Shown: positions 39,317-48,808, numbered from the stretch's first letter. The stretch is 64,000 nucleotides of DNA from Paenibacillus ginsengihumi DSM 21568 (GCF_000380965.1 NZ_KB905551.1:62001-126000), one strand, 5' to 3'. A program made the numbers and translations. Notes: generated by a model not told the origin, from the sequence alone.

Positions 39317-40309
39317 TTACCGCTTAACGAGCCTGCCTTCGTGCGGATCCCACCGCCATGGAACGGCATGTCCCTGCAGCTGGATACCGCCGTACCATTC
39401 GTCGATGCCGTTCAATTCAACCCAATCCGTCTCCCCGCTCAGGACGCGGTTGCCCGTCTCTGTCAGGACAACCGTACATTGACGGAAGGAAGGTTCCGGC
39501 TCCCGATAACTAGGGAAACGCCGGATCCCTTCTATATGAAACAGCGGATAAGCGCCCTGGGACATTCTCGCCAAGCAATGCCAATACGACAGATCGCCCA
39601 TCCCCAGTCCGTGCAGCTGCCGGCCGACCTCGGCGAACAGCTTCAGCGGATCGCTTGCGCCCTCTCTAACCCGTTCCAGCGTCGTCTGCTCGACGATGCC
39701 GAGTCCGTTGCGAGTCGAAGGGAATCTGGACAGATGAAGCCGGAACGCTTCCTGCACATACGGCAGCGCCGCGGTATCGCCCTGCAGCAGCTCAAGCAAT
39801 GGCGAGGGGGCCGACGATGCGTAAGCTTCCCAAAGGGCGCTGCCTAATGCTAAAACGTCGCCTCCGACCGGCTCCCGCGAACTCATCAACGCGCTTAATT
39901 GATCCGAGGACAATTCCCCTAATCCTCGAAACGGCTCCAAGCCGGGAAACGCCCCGATGCACACCAGGCTTAGCCTTGTACGCTCCAGCGGCTGCCGGGC
40001 AAACCGGTGAAGCAAATAACAGAGCATCGTCTGGTCGAACAAGTCATGCTCGAACCACAGCACAATCTCTTCGTGCTGTCGACAACGGGACAGTTCCCGC
40101 TCCTGTTCTTCACACATGCGCGCATATTCCGACGCCGGAATGCCCATCGTTCGTTCCAAATAGCGTGCCCGCAGCATCCGGCTCCGTTCTTCGGTCGGAT
40201 CGATAAAGATCGGCCCGTCTGAATATATTTCCCTCCAGACCAGAATATCGCCCGGCACGTTCCCCCTCAGCTTCTCCCCTACCGTATCTCCGTTGACGAT
40301 ATGCAGCAT
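39317..40309 (-). CDS. DUF1835 domain protein
   Basis: 330 residues with the typical DUF1835 opening MLHIVNGDTVGEKLRGNVPG and VWFEHDLFDQ-type block (EIVLWFEHDLFDQTMLCYLL), and a C-terminal DUF3658-like region. The family has no firm biochemical function. Start at 40309 chosen because it matches the family's usual first residues and stands ten bases from AAGGAGG; ATG 40318 is only one base from it. Confidence 0.85.
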   Translation of the reverse strand: MLHIVNGDTVGEKLRGNVPGDILVWREIYSDGPIFIDPTEERSRMLRARYLERTMGIPASEYARMCEEQERELSRCRQHEEIVLWFEHDLFDQTMLCYLLHRFARQPLERTRLSLVCIGAFPGLEPFRGLGELSSDQLSALMSSREPVGGDVLALGSALWEAYASSAPSPLLELLQGDTAALPYVQEAFRLHLSRFPSTRNGLGIVEQTTLERVREGASDPLKLFAEVGRQLHGLGMGDLSYWHCLARMSQGAYPLFHIEGIRRFPSYREPEPSFRQCTVVLTETGNRVLSGETDWVELNGIDEWYGGIQLQGHAVPWRWDPHEGRLVKR

Positions 40310-40590
40310 TTTTCTCATTCCTCCTTCGCTTCAAAGTGCCCTTCGAAAATTGCCCGAAAGCAAGAACTGCTTGTTCCTATAGGATACTTTACTTCTTCCG
40401 CGATGCCTATGCTTTTTTGTCGCTCCCCATTGGGCGTCACTCGGCGATTTGTATTTAGCCCTCATACACTTTATGATATATATTATTAAGAACTAAAGCA
40501 TTCCCCCGAAATGTCCCCATGTGAATAAACATCCGATACGAAGGAAAACTATTCTAGGCGCGGGTTGCTGCCTTTAGGAGGAATCCAGAT

Positions 40591-41022
40591 TTGGCCAGAA
40601 ACGAAGTGTTGTTCGAGGTTTCCTCGATGTTTCGGGCGCTGCTCAAACAATTTTCGCAGGAATGGAACAAGCGAGGCTACATGCTGAGCCTTCCACAGTA
40701 TAAGATGCTCTATCTGCTGAACAAGGAAGGCCCGCAAAAAGTTTCCCAGCTCGCTATGGCGCTCGGCAATACGCCGGCCGCTGTGACAGGACTTGCCGAC
40801 AAGCTGTTCGCCGAAGGGCACATCCAGCGGGAACGGGCAGAGAGCGACCGCCGGGTCGTGTACGTCTCCATCACGGAGAAAGGGCGGCACATGCTGGACG
40901 AAGTTAAAGAGACCCAGGAGGAAATTTTTCAAACGTTTTTCGACAAACTGCCGGACGAAGACATTCATCATCTGAAAAGAATATTTTCCCAGCTGCTTGC
41001 GAACATGGACGACAAACCATAA
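40591..41022 (+). CDS. MarR-family regulator
   Basis: Winged-helix repressor of 143 residues: YMLSLPQYKMLYLLNKEG, recognition helix in VSQLAMALGNTPAAVTGLADKL, wing with ERAESDRRVVYVSIT. The start is TTG at 40591, nine bases after AGGAGG. It is 23 bases upstream of a DHA2 efflux pump gene; an autorepressed repressor-pump operon relieved by a toxic small molecule is the likely arrangement. Confidence 0.9.
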   Translation: MARNEVLFEVSSMFRALLKQFSQEWNKRGYMLSLPQYKMLYLLNKEGPQKVSQLAMALGNTPAAVTGLADKLFAEGHIQRERAESDRRVVYVSITEKGRHMLDEVKETQEEIFQTFFDKLPDEDIHHLKRIFSQLLANMDDKP

Positions 41023-41045
41023 TTTTTGACAGCGGAGAGGATTCC

Positions 41046-42677
41046 ATGGAGCATTTATCGACCCGTCGCAAAATGACCATCATGATTGCGATCATGGCCG
41101 CAATGTTTTTCGCCGCTATCAACCAGACGATTGTCAGCACAGCGATGCCGCGGATTATCGCGATTTTGAACGGCATGGAGTATTACACGTGGACGATCAA
41201 CATCTACTTGCTGACCTCGACCATCGCGGCCATTCTGGTCGGCAAGCTGTCCGACATGTTCGGGCGCAAGCCGTTCCTGCTGACGGGCATTCTCGTGTTT
41301 ATGCTCGGCGCCTTTTTGACCGGCACATCCAGCAACGTGTTCCATTTCATCGCTTACCGCGGCATTCAAGGGATCGGCGCCGGCGTCATTCAATCGACCG
41401 CCTTCACGGCTGTCGGCGACCTGTTCGCGCCGCGCGAGCGCGGCCGATGGATGGGGCTGATGACGGCGGTGTTCGGCTTCTCCAGCGTCGTCGGGCCGAC
41501 CTTGGGCGGCTATTTGGTAGACCATATGGACTGGCACTGGCTGTTCTGGATTTTCCTTCCGCTTGGCATTGTTGCTTTCGCAATGATTATGAGCTTGTTC
41601 CCAAAGGTGGAGCGCGGGCAGGCGGAGAGCGTCGATTATGTAGGCTCCTTGCTGCTGACGACGACTATCGTTCCGCTGCTGATCGCCTTCTCCTGGGCCG
41701 GCACGCAATACGCCTGGAGCTCGCCGCAAATTGTTGGACTGCTTGCCGCCACTGTGGTATCGGCCGTTATTTTCGTCTATGCGGAGACGAAAGTGGATAA
41801 CCCGATTCTTCCTTTAAGCCTGTTCGGCAACAGCATCGTCACCATATCGAACGTCATCGGCTTTATCATGAACTTCGGCATGATGGGCGCGCTGATCTAC
41901 TTGTCGTTCTTCGTCCAGGGCGTGCTCGGCATTTCGCCTACGCTCGCGGGCTATGTGACGATGCCGATGTCGATCGCGATGGTTGTCGTCAGCGCCTTGA
42001 CCGGCCAATGGATCGCCAAAAGCGGCAAGTACAAGCGTTACGCGGTCATCGGCATGCCGATCATGATCGCCGGCATGATCATCATGGTGTTCATGAACAG
42101 CGTTTGGCTGGCCGTCATCAGCATGATCGTTTTCGGCGTGGGCCTTGGTCTCGGCATGCCCGTCTTCTCGCTGGCCACGCAAAACGCGGTGCCGCACAAT
42201 CAGCTCGGCGTCGTGACGGCATCGACCCAGCTGTTCCGCAACCTGGGCGGGACGATCGGCATTGCCGTGATGGGTACGGTCATGTCCAACAATTTGGCCA
42301 AGCATCTGACCCAAGCGCTCCAAGGCCCGGACGCCCCGGATTTCAGCAGGCTCGATCCGCAGCTGGCGCAGCAGCTGCTTACCTTCGCCAATCCGCAAGC
42401 GCTCATGAACAAGCCTTTGCTGGAGCAGACGCAGGCCTCTCTGCCTCCGGAAGCGCAGGCGCTGTTCGCGCAAATGATCGACAGCATCCGTCATGCGCTG
42501 GCCAGCACGCTGTCGGTCGTCTTTTTGACCGGGGCCATCGTCACCGCCGTCGCCTTCATCCTCGTGTTCTTCTTGAAGGAAATTCCGCTGCGCACGACGA
42601 ATCAGCCGCCGGACGGCAGCGGACACAAGGAAGAATCCGGCGCGATGCCGACGATGCTGGCCGGAAACAAAACGTAA
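41046..42677 (+). CDS. DHA2 (EmrB/QacA-type) MFS drug efflux pump
   Basis: Inner-membrane antiporter of 543 residues with 14 membrane segments. Motif A GKLSDMFGRKPFLL between segments 2 and 3, motif C-type GFSSVVGPTLGGYLVD. Transcribed with the MarR-type gene. Exports hydrophobic drugs or similar compounds using the proton gradient; natural substrate unknown. Its stop codon lies inside the shared terminator hairpin. Confidence 0.92.
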   Translation: MEHLSTRRKMTIMIAIMAAMFFAAINQTIVSTAMPRIIAILNGMEYYTWTINIYLLTSTIAAILVGKLSDMFGRKPFLLTGILVFMLGAFLTGTSSNVFHFIAYRGIQGIGAGVIQSTAFTAVGDLFAPRERGRWMGLMTAVFGFSSVVGPTLGGYLVDHMDWHWLFWIFLPLGIVAFAMIMSLFPKVERGQAESVDYVGSLLLTTTIVPLLIAFSWAGTQYAWSSPQIVGLLAATVVSAVIFVYAETKVDNPILPLSLFGNSIVTISNVIGFIMNFGMMGALIYLSFFVQGVLGISPTLAGYVTMPMSIAMVVVSALTGQWIAKSGKYKRYAVIGMPIMIAGMIIMVFMNSVWLAVISMIVFGVGLGLGMPVFSLATQNAVPHNQLGVVTASTQLFRNLGGTIGIAVMGTVMSNNLAKHLTQALQGPDAPDFSRLDPQLAQQLLTFANPQALMNKPLLEQTQASLPPEAQALFAQMIDSIRHALASTLSVVFLTGAIVTAVAFILVFFLKEIPLRTTNQPPDGSGHKEESGAMPTMLAGNKT

Positions 42678-42700
42678 CCGCTCCTTGGGGCGGTTACGTT
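42671..42700. terminator. Shared terminator overlapping two stop codons
   Basis: Perfect 11-bp stem AACGTAACCGC / GCGGTTACGTT with an 8-base loop. It spans the stop of the efflux pump on the plus strand and the stop of the SDR on the minus strand. Confidence 0.85.
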
Positions 42701-43593
42701 TCCGTTATGATGCCTCCGTTCACGTGAAGCACCTGCCCTGTCACGAAAGAGGAATCGTCCGAGGCCAAATAAACGTAGGTCGGCGCCAGCTCGAACGGCT
42801 GGCCAGCCCGTCTCATCGGCGTTTCCAGCCCGAATGTTCTGACGAACTCCGCCGAATAGCTGGAGACGATGAGCGGCGTCCAGATCGGTCCCGGAGCTAC
42901 CGCGTTGACCCGGATCCCCCTGCACACCAATTGGAGCGAGAGCGAACGGGTGAACGAGACGATCGCCCCTTTGGTTGAGGAATAGTCAACCAGCAGCGGC
43001 GCGCCGCGATATGCGGTCACCGAGGCCGTCGAGATGATGGAGCTTCCCGGCTTCAGGTACGGAAGGGCAGCCTTCGTCATATAAAAATGCGGATAAATGT
43101 TCGTCCGGAACGTATCGTCAAGCTGTTCGTCCGAAATGTCCGTGATGCACCGCTGCGGAAATTGGACCCCCTGATTCAGGACGAGCACGTCCAGTTTGCC
43201 GAAGCGGTCGATCGTCTGCCTGACCGCCTCCGCCGAAAAAGCGGACCGCCGCAAATCGCCTTCGATGAGCAGACAGCGCCGGCCGTACCGCTCCACCATC
43301 TGCCGGGTATCGTCCGCGTCCCTCCGTTCGTACATATAAACGATCGCCACATCGGCGCCTTCCTTGGCAAAGCCGATCGCCACGGCCCGGCCGATGCCGC
43401 TGTCGCCCCCGGTAATTAGAGCGACCTTCCCATCGAGCTTCCCGCTGCCTCTGTATCCGGGATTGTCGGAGATCGGAACCGGATTCATCACATATTCCAG
43501 ACCGGGCTGCACGTTCTGATGCTGCGGCGGGAAAGTGATCGGCTCCTGCCTGCATCTCGTCTCATAGCCGTAGTAACCGTACATGGGAATCAT
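42694..43593 (-). CDS. Short-chain dehydrogenase/reductase (YhdF/general stress type)
   Basis: NAD(P)-dependent oxidoreductase of 299 residues. Cofactor motif TGGDSGIGRA, NQG-type active-site strand (LVLNQGVQFP), catalytic Ser in STASVTAY and Tyr-Lys in YSSTKGA. The N-terminal 45 residues (including PPQHQNVQPG) before the Rossmann fold are typical of the YhdF/YghA branch. Start at 43593 (MIPMYGYY) has AAAGGAG upstream; the longer frame to 43665 has none. Substrate unknown. Confidence 0.9.
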   Translation of the reverse strand: MIPMYGYYGYETRCRQEPITFPPQHQNVQPGLEYVMNPVPISDNPGYRGSGKLDGKVALITGGDSGIGRAVAIGFAKEGADVAIVYMYERRDADDTRQMVERYGRRCLLIEGDLRRSAFSAEAVRQTIDRFGKLDVLVLNQGVQFPQRCITDISDEQLDDTFRTNIYPHFYMTKAALPYLKPGSSIISTASVTAYRGAPLLVDYSSTKGAIVSFTRSLSLQLVCRGIRVNAVAPGPIWTPLIVSSYSAEFVRTFGLETPMRRAGQPFELAPTYVYLASDDSSFVTGQVLHVNGGIITET

Positions 43594-43681
43594 TAGCGAA
43601 ATCTCCTTTGCATTGTTATGCAACACAGGATATTCGCCCAGCTTCTGGAAAGTGCCTATTCCCATGCATTTTTGCGGACCA

Positions 43682-44125
43682 TCAGACTCCGGGCCGGGCT
43701 TTGCCGTTCCGCATGGCGGGGAGCAGCTTCAGGCTGCCGTCCTTATTCTCAAGGAACCGCTGGTATTCGGGCGATTCCTTGCCGTACAGGGCGATTTTTC
43801 CGTCTGTGTCAAAATGGAGCCCCCAGCCGTACTTCTTCGGCAGCATGGATGCCCGCAGGCAGGGCTGCGGCTTCTGAAACAGCGCTTCCCGGATCTCGTC
43901 TCCCCGGCTTTCCCGCTCTTCCTCCGAAATTCCTTTATGGCGGACGTGCACCTCGTAGATTAGCTCTTCCTGGGTGAACGTATAAGGATGAGCCGAAAGC
44001 AGCTCATACTCGATCCGCGGCTTGGTAGGCCCTCCCTGCTTGGCCGGAGGAATCACTCCCTCGTCAACCGGACAATCCGGCGCGGCCGTAATGAATGTAC
44101 TATAGTAATTCATATCTTTCTTCAT
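43682..44125 (-). CDS. DUF6157 family protein
   Basis: Cytoplasmic protein of 147 residues: MNYYSTFITAAPDCPVDEG, YELLSAHPYTFTQEELIYEV, EEERESRGDEIREALF. Small uncharacterised proteins with this pattern are found widely in Bacillales and actinobacteria. Start at 44125 is preceded by GGAGGG; the frame to 44257 lacks a site and is basic and unlike the family. Function unknown. Confidence 0.75.
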   Translation of the reverse strand: MKKDMNYYSTFITAAPDCPVDEGVIPPAKQGGPTKPRIEYELLSAHPYTFTQEELIYEVHVRHKGISEEERESRGDEIREALFQKPQPCLRASMLPKKYGWGLHFDTDGKIALYGKESPEYQRFLENKDGSLKLLPAMRNGKARPGV

Positions 44126-44390
44126 GCGATTCCCTCCGGCGCATCTGCTTGGAATGCTGCTATCGCGGCGCAGTGCCGTATTTTCTATTATTGTTGCATA
44201 GATGCGCGGTATGCGGCAACGGGGGCGGAGGCGATTTTTTTCCATATGGGGACCCAAAAAAAAAAGCTTTTATTTGATTGAATTTTTGCAATTTTCAGAT
44301 AATTGTTTACATGATGTTAACAAATCGCTGTTATACTGAAGCTGTATCACCCAACTAACAAACAGCAGCTTAGAAACGGAGGTACAGCCT

Positions 44391-44648
44391 ATGGAAATGT
44401 TTTTTATTCTGCTTGTCATCTTTATTGCGGTGCTGGTTTTAAGCTCATTCTCGAGCAAAAACAAGCGGAGGCGCCGTAACAGCGGCAGCGACGGCTACGT
44501 CTATACCTCCGGCGATACCGGATCGGCCCGCAGCGACAGCGATTGCGGAAACGGAGGCGGCAGCTGGTTCGGCGGCTCAGGCAGCGATAGCAGCTGCAGC
44601 GGCGGGGACAGCGGCGGCGGAGATGGAGGCGGCGGTGGCGGGGACTGA
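44391..44648 (+). CDS. Small membrane protein with Gly/Ser-rich tail
   Basis: 85 residues: one N-terminal membrane segment (MFFILLVIFIAVLVLSSF), a basic patch (KNKRRRR) that would stay in the cytosol, and a Gly/Ser/Asp-rich, Cys-containing tail of about 50 residues. ATG 44391 has GGAGG just upstream. GGGGC/GCCCC at 44674-44693 may be its terminator. The low-complexity tail makes homologue searches unreliable. Function unknown. Confidence 0.75.
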   Translation: MEMFFILLVIFIAVLVLSSFSSKNKRRRRNSGSDGYVYTSGDTGSARSDSDCGNGGGSWFGGSGSDSSCSGGDSGGGDGGGGGGD

Positions 44649-44764
44649 GAACGGACCAGCGCGACAATGTCGACGGGGCGGCGTTAAGGCCCCTTCCCCT
44701 TTAGGACACCCCCCATTCGGCCATTCACCGACCGCCAATCGACTGTAAACGAATATAAGCGGCA

Positions 44765-45559
44765 TTACCTATAGATGATGAAATAAAACAGCGCCGCAAG
44801 AGCGAAGCGGTAATAGGCAAACCAGGATAACCTGAGCCTTTTGACCAAATTCAAAAAGGTGACGATCGCGATCATCGCCACGACGAAGGCGGCGGCCAGT
44901 CCGATCAGGAACAGCGCCAGGTCCTCGCGCACCAGATGCTCCCGGCTTTGATACAGATCGAGCCCGGACGCGGCGAACATCATCGGCACCGAGACGATGA
45001 AGGTGAACTCTGCCGCCGCCTTCTGGCTCGCGCCGAGCAGCATGCCTCCCGAGATGGTCGACCCGGAACGCGAGAAGCCGGGCCATAAGGCCAGGCATTG
45101 GAACAGCCCGATGCCGAACGCCTGCCGATAGGTGAGATCGTCCATCGTCTCCGCCGTGACCCGCCGGCCGGCCTTCTCGGCGGCAATCATCAGGACGCCT
45201 CCGAAAATAAGGCTGAGCAGCACGGGACCGGGACCGAACAGGACATCCTTGATCAGCCGATACAAGGTTAGCCCGGCAACAATAGCCGGCGCCATCGCCA
45301 GCAGCACATGCCCGAGATTCAGCCCCGAGCGTTCCTCCCCCCGCCGCGGCTTCAGAAACCCGACGAACCGCTCCCAATACAGCACCAATACGGCCAACAC
45401 CGCCCCGAGCTGCACGACGATCTTGAACGTATCCGCCCGCTCGCCGTGAAAATCCAGCAGCTCGCCGGCGAGAATCATATGTCCCGTCGACGATACGGGC
45501 AAAAATTCCGTCAAGCCCTCCACAATCCCCAGCACGATCGCATTCAGCCAATCGCCCAT
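44765..45559 (-). CDS. uppP: Undecaprenyl-diphosphatase
   Basis: Integral membrane enzyme of 264 residues that dephosphorylates undecaprenyl diphosphate, recycling the lipid carrier for cell-wall synthesis and giving bacitracin tolerance. The family motif EGLTEFLPVSSTGHM is intact, as is the second active-site block PGFSRSGSTISGGMLLG. About eight membrane segments. Single-gene unit with a tandem repeat array 5' to it. Confidence 0.96.
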   Translation of the reverse strand: MGDWLNAIVLGIVEGLTEFLPVSSTGHMILAGELLDFHGERADTFKIVVQLGAVLAVLVLYWERFVGFLKPRRGEERSGLNLGHVLLAMAPAIVAGLTLYRLIKDVLFGPGPVLLSLIFGGVLMIAAEKAGRRVTAETMDDLTYRQAFGIGLFQCLALWPGFSRSGSTISGGMLLGASQKAAAEFTFIVSVPMMFAASGLDLYQSREHLVREDLALFLIGLAAAFVVAMIAIVTFLNLVKRLRLSWFAYYRFALAALFYFIIYR

Positions 45560-45619
45560 CGCTCACACTCCCGTCCGATAAGACTTGTACATAGTGGAGT
45601 ATATTCCCGAGATCCGGGG

Positions 45620-46046
45620 GTTAGTCCAACCGGGACATGCCGGGTCGTCGTACGGGCGCCGGCTCCGATCAGGACACGCGGAGTCCTCATATGAGGCGTC
45701 GGCTTTTCCAGTCGGGACAGCGGAGTCGTCGTACAAGACGCCGGTTTAACCGACCAGGACACACGGAGTCGTCGTACAAGACGCCGGCTTAACCGATCAC
45801 GGCATGCGGAGTCACCGTACGGGGCGTCGGCTTAACCGATCACGACATGCGGAGTCACCGTACGGGGCGTCGGCTTAACCGATCACGACATGCGGAGTCA
45901 CCGTACGGGGCGTCGGCTTAACCGATCACGACATGCGGAGTCACCGTACGGGGCGTCGGCTTAACCGATCACGACATGCGGAGTCACCGTACGGGGCGTC
46001 GGCTTAACCGATCACGACATGCGGAGTCACCGTACGGGGCGTCGGC
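45620..46046. repeat. 43-bp tandem repeat array between uppP and hisC
   Basis: About ten units. The last six, starting at 45785, 45828, 45871, 45914, 45957 and 46000, are each 43 bases and almost identical (one G/A difference in the first). Each contains the palindrome CCGTACGG and CGGCTTAACCGATCACG. Upstream units from about 45620 are degenerate and have variable length. The array ends one to four bases before the hisC stop codon and the first bases of a further unit overlap it. Confidence 0.95.
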
Positions 46047-47120
46047 TCACCCGACCAGCTCGCTCAGCGCCGCCATACAGACTGCCAGCTCCTCGTCCGT
46101 CCCGATCGAAATGCGCAGCTTGTCAGCAAGCCGGGGATGATCGAAATACCGGACGTAAATGCCGCGTTCGAGCAGCTTGCCATACAGCTCCCGGGCGGTC
46201 GGTGCGCCCGGCCCGGACGGCGGCTCGGCCAGCACGAAATTGGTGTGCGACGGCACGACGCGGAAACCTAGCGCCTGAAGCCCCGACGCGAACCAATCGC
46301 GGGTGCGGCAGACGGCGGCGGCCGTCCGCTTGGCGTATTCCCGGTCCTGCAGAGCGGCGGCGGCCAGCTTGGCGCTGACGGCATTCACGTTGAAGCTGTC
46401 CTTGCTCTTCTCCAGCGCGGCAATCAGCGGTTCGGCGCCGAAGCAGTAGCCGACCCGGGCTCCGGCCAAGGCATAGCATTTGGAGAACGTGCGCAGCAGC
46501 AGCACATTCTCGTAGCGGCCAAGCAGCGGCAGCGCGGACGTGCCCTCCGGAGCGAAATCGATATACGCTTCGTCGATAATGACAAGGCCCGGGAAGCGGC
46601 TTACAAGCCTTTCGACCTCGGCGGGCGGCAGCGTCCGTCCGGTCGGCGCATTCGGATTGACGAGCACAACCGCATCCGCGCCGCTGTTCAGCAGCCCGTC
46701 GATTGATATGGCGTAATCGGAATCGGTCGGCACCGCAATGCATTCCGCCTGATGAACGGCCGCGGCCGTCGCGTACAGGGCAAAGGTCGGATCGGGCAGC
46801 GCAACCCGCCGCTGCGCGCCGACGAACACTTTCATGATGAGCGAAATGATCTCGCTGGAGCCGTTGCCGCAAAAAATACGCTCTGCGTTCACCCCGAACC
46901 TTTCCGCCAAAACGGCCCGCAGCCCTCCGTTAACGGCATCGGGGTAGCGGCTGAGCTCTTCCTCCCCGATCGAGCGGAGCGCTTTAAGGACAAGCGGCGA
47001 AGGCGGATAAGGGCTTTCGTTCTGGTTCAGCTTGATGGTGCGAATTCCTTCCGGCGGTCGCTCGCCCATCGGATAAGGCGCCAGCCTCTCGATATGCGGC
47101 AGTATCAATGTCTGTGTCAT
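46047..47120 (-). CDS. hisC: Histidinol-phosphate aminotransferase
   Basis: PLP-dependent fold-type I aminotransferase, converting imidazole acetol phosphate and glutamate to histidinol phosphate. 357 residues, including IKLNQNESPYPPSP, VLVNPNAPTGRTLP, DEAYIDFA and the PLP-lysine segment LRTFSKCYALAGARVGY. Start 47120 (MTQTLILP) chosen because the AGGAGG lies eight bases before it and only two before ATG 47126. It is isolated from other his genes and divergent from a MocR regulator. Some relatives act on aromatic amino acids. Confidence 0.92.
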   Translation of the reverse strand: MTQTLILPHIERLAPYPMGERPPEGIRTIKLNQNESPYPPSPLVLKALRSIGEEELSRYPDAVNGGLRAVLAERFGVNAERIFCGNGSSEIISLIMKVFVGAQRRVALPDPTFALYATAAAVHQAECIAVPTDSDYAISIDGLLNSGADAVVLVNPNAPTGRTLPPAEVERLVSRFPGLVIIDEAYIDFAPEGTSALPLLGRYENVLLLRTFSKCYALAGARVGYCFGAEPLIAALEKSKDSFNVNAVSAKLAAAALQDREYAKRTAAAVCRTRDWFASGLQALGFRVVPSHTNFVLAEPPSGPGAPTARELYGKLLERGIYVRYFDHPRLADKLRISIGTDEELAVCMAALSELVG

Positions 47121-47257
47121 GCTCATTACCTCCTTTATTCGCTTGCGAGGCGACCGTGGCGAACAATCGTCGGCCAGGCGCCCCGCTTCAAGGCATCCGC
47201 GCTACCTTTCCGAAGCGGGAGATGATATGATGATCATACCGATGATTTGTCATTCGT

Positions 47258-47291
47258 AAAATGGACAGTTTTTAAATATTTTAAATGACAG
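47258..47291 (+). promoter_or_regulatory. Candidate MocR binding sites
   Basis: Direct repeat AAATGGACAG (47258-47267) and AAATGACAG (47283-47291) between hisC and the MocR gene, preceded by an inverted TGTCATT at 47248-47254. MocR regulators often bind direct repeats in the divergent region. Inferred from position and similarity of the two repeats only. Confidence 0.45.
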
Positions 47292-47317
47292 ATTGTTCAT
47301 TATCCGGGAGGGTAAAC

Positions 47318-48808
47318 ATGATGTTCGAGCTGACGCCCCGCTTCGACGGGGAATCGGCGGAAGCGCTGTACATGCAGCTGTACCGCTATATTCGCGGCGA
47401 GATCGCCGCCGGGCGCATCAAGGCTGGCGAGCGGCTGCCCTCTATCCGCAGGCTGGCGGCCCACCTCGGCGTCAGCCGGACGCCCGTCGCGCTGGCCTAC
47501 GACCAGCTGCTGGCCGAAGGCTACGCGCGCAGCAAGCCGCGGAGCGGGCTGTTCGCCGCCGAGCTGGACGCCCCGACGGTGCCGGCGATGCCCGCGGCCC
47601 CTGCCGCTGGCCCGTCCCCGGCCTCGGCAGCCCGGCCGCATGCCGGCCCGGAGGCGGCCCCCGCCAGCGCGGCGTATGCGCCGCAGCGGGCTTACCATGC
47701 CGCGGAGGGCGAGCGGCTGCGCTACGATTTCGGCTACGGCAGCGTCGATCTGGCGCACTTCCCGCTCGTTCGCTGGCGGCGGCTGATGAACCGCTGCCTC
47801 CTGCCGGAGAACAGCCGGCTGCTGCTGTACGGCGACTGGCAGGGGGAGCCCGGGCTCCGCGAGGAAATCGCCGCTTACCTGCACCGGATGCGCGGGGTGC
47901 GCTGCACGCCCGGACATATCGTCGTCGGCGCCGGTACGTACCACTCGCTGGAGCTGCTGTTTCAGCTGCTGCAGGAGGATGTGGCCTGCATCGCCGCGGA
48001 GGAGGCGGTCAACGAAGGCGTGAAGGCGCTGCTCGGCCAATACCGGTTCGCGTGCCGCCCGCTTCGCCTGGAGAGCGACGGCATTCGTATCGAGGATGTC
48101 GCCGCCAGCGGCGCGCAGGCCGCTTATGTCACGCCGTCGCACCAGTTTCCGTTCGGCATGACCTTATCGGCCGGCAAGCGGATCAAGCTGCTGAACTGGG
48201 CCAAGGAGCGGCGCGCGTACATTATCGAGAACGACTACGACGGCGAATTCCGCTACGGCGGCATGCCGATTCCGTCGCTGCAAAGCATGGACGACGACGG
48301 CCGGGTCATCTATGTCGGCACGTTCTCAAGAGCGCTGACGCCAGCGTTCCGAATCAGCTATCTCGTGCTGCCGGACGCGCTGCTGGAGCGGTTTCGCCGG
48401 AGGCGGCACAGCTACGATCAGCTCGCCTCGCCGATTTTTCAAGGAGCGCTGCAGCTGTTCATGCAGTCCGGCGACTTCGCGCGGCATATGCGCAGGATGC
48501 GGACACTGTACCAGCGGAAGAACGACGCCTTGCTGCAGGCCGTTCGCAGCTCCTTCGGAGAGCTTGCGGAGCTGATCGGCGAAGGCTCCGGCCTGCACGT
48601 GCTGCTTCGGGTGCATAACGGCATGAGCGAAGCGGAGCTCGTCCGGACCGCCAGACGCGAAGGCGCGGGCGTCTATCCGACCTCCGTCTATGCGCTGAAC
48701 GAGCAGCGCGCCCCTGCTTCCACCGTGCTGCTCGGCTTCGGCGGCTTGTCCGAGACGGACATCCGGGAAGGCGTCGCCGTCCTCGCCCGGGCGTGGCTTG
48801 CCGGGTAA
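47318..48808 (+). CDS. MocR-type (GntR plus aminotransferase) regulator with PLP lysine replaced
   Basis: 496 residues: GntR winged helix at 10-70 (LYRYIRGEIAAGRIKAGERL, HLGVSRTPVALAYDQL), an Ala/Pro-rich linker at about 85-130, and a fold-type I aminotransferase-like domain. In MocR proteins the PLP lysine occurs in GTFSKxL; here the aligned sequence is GTFSRAL, with Arg338 (codon AGA at 48329-48331). The PLP Asp-Tyr block is present (ENDYDGEFRY). So it may not form the internal aldimine. Start at 47318 follows GGGAGGG. Divergent from hisC. Confidence 0.88.
   Translation: MMFELTPRFDGESAEALYMQLYRYIRGEIAAGRIKAGERLPSIRRLAAHLGVSRTPVALAYDQLLAEGYARSKPRSGLFAAELDAPTVPAMPAAPAAGPSPASAARPHAGPEAAPASAAYAPQRAYHAAEGERLRYDFGYGSVDLAHFPLVRWRRLMNRCLLPENSRLLLYGDWQGEPGLREEIAAYLHRMRGVRCTPGHIVVGAGTYHSLELLFQLLQEDVACIAAEEAVNEGVKALLGQYRFACRPLRLESDGIRIEDVAASGAQAAYVTPSHQFPFGMTLSAGKRIKLLNWAKERRAYIIENDYDGEFRYGGMPIPSLQSMDDDGRVIYVGTFSRALTPAFRISYLVLPDALLERFRRRRHSYDQLASPIFQGALQLFMQSGDFARHMRRMRTLYQRKNDALLQAVRSSFGELAELIGEGSGLHVLLRVHNGMSEAELVRTARREGAGVYPTSVYALNEQRAPASTVLLGFGGLSETDIREGVAVLARAWLAG

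Noticed and set aside
45620-46046. 43-bp array as a possible CRISPR
   Set aside because: Units are contiguous and nearly identical with no unique spacers and no cas genes nearby.
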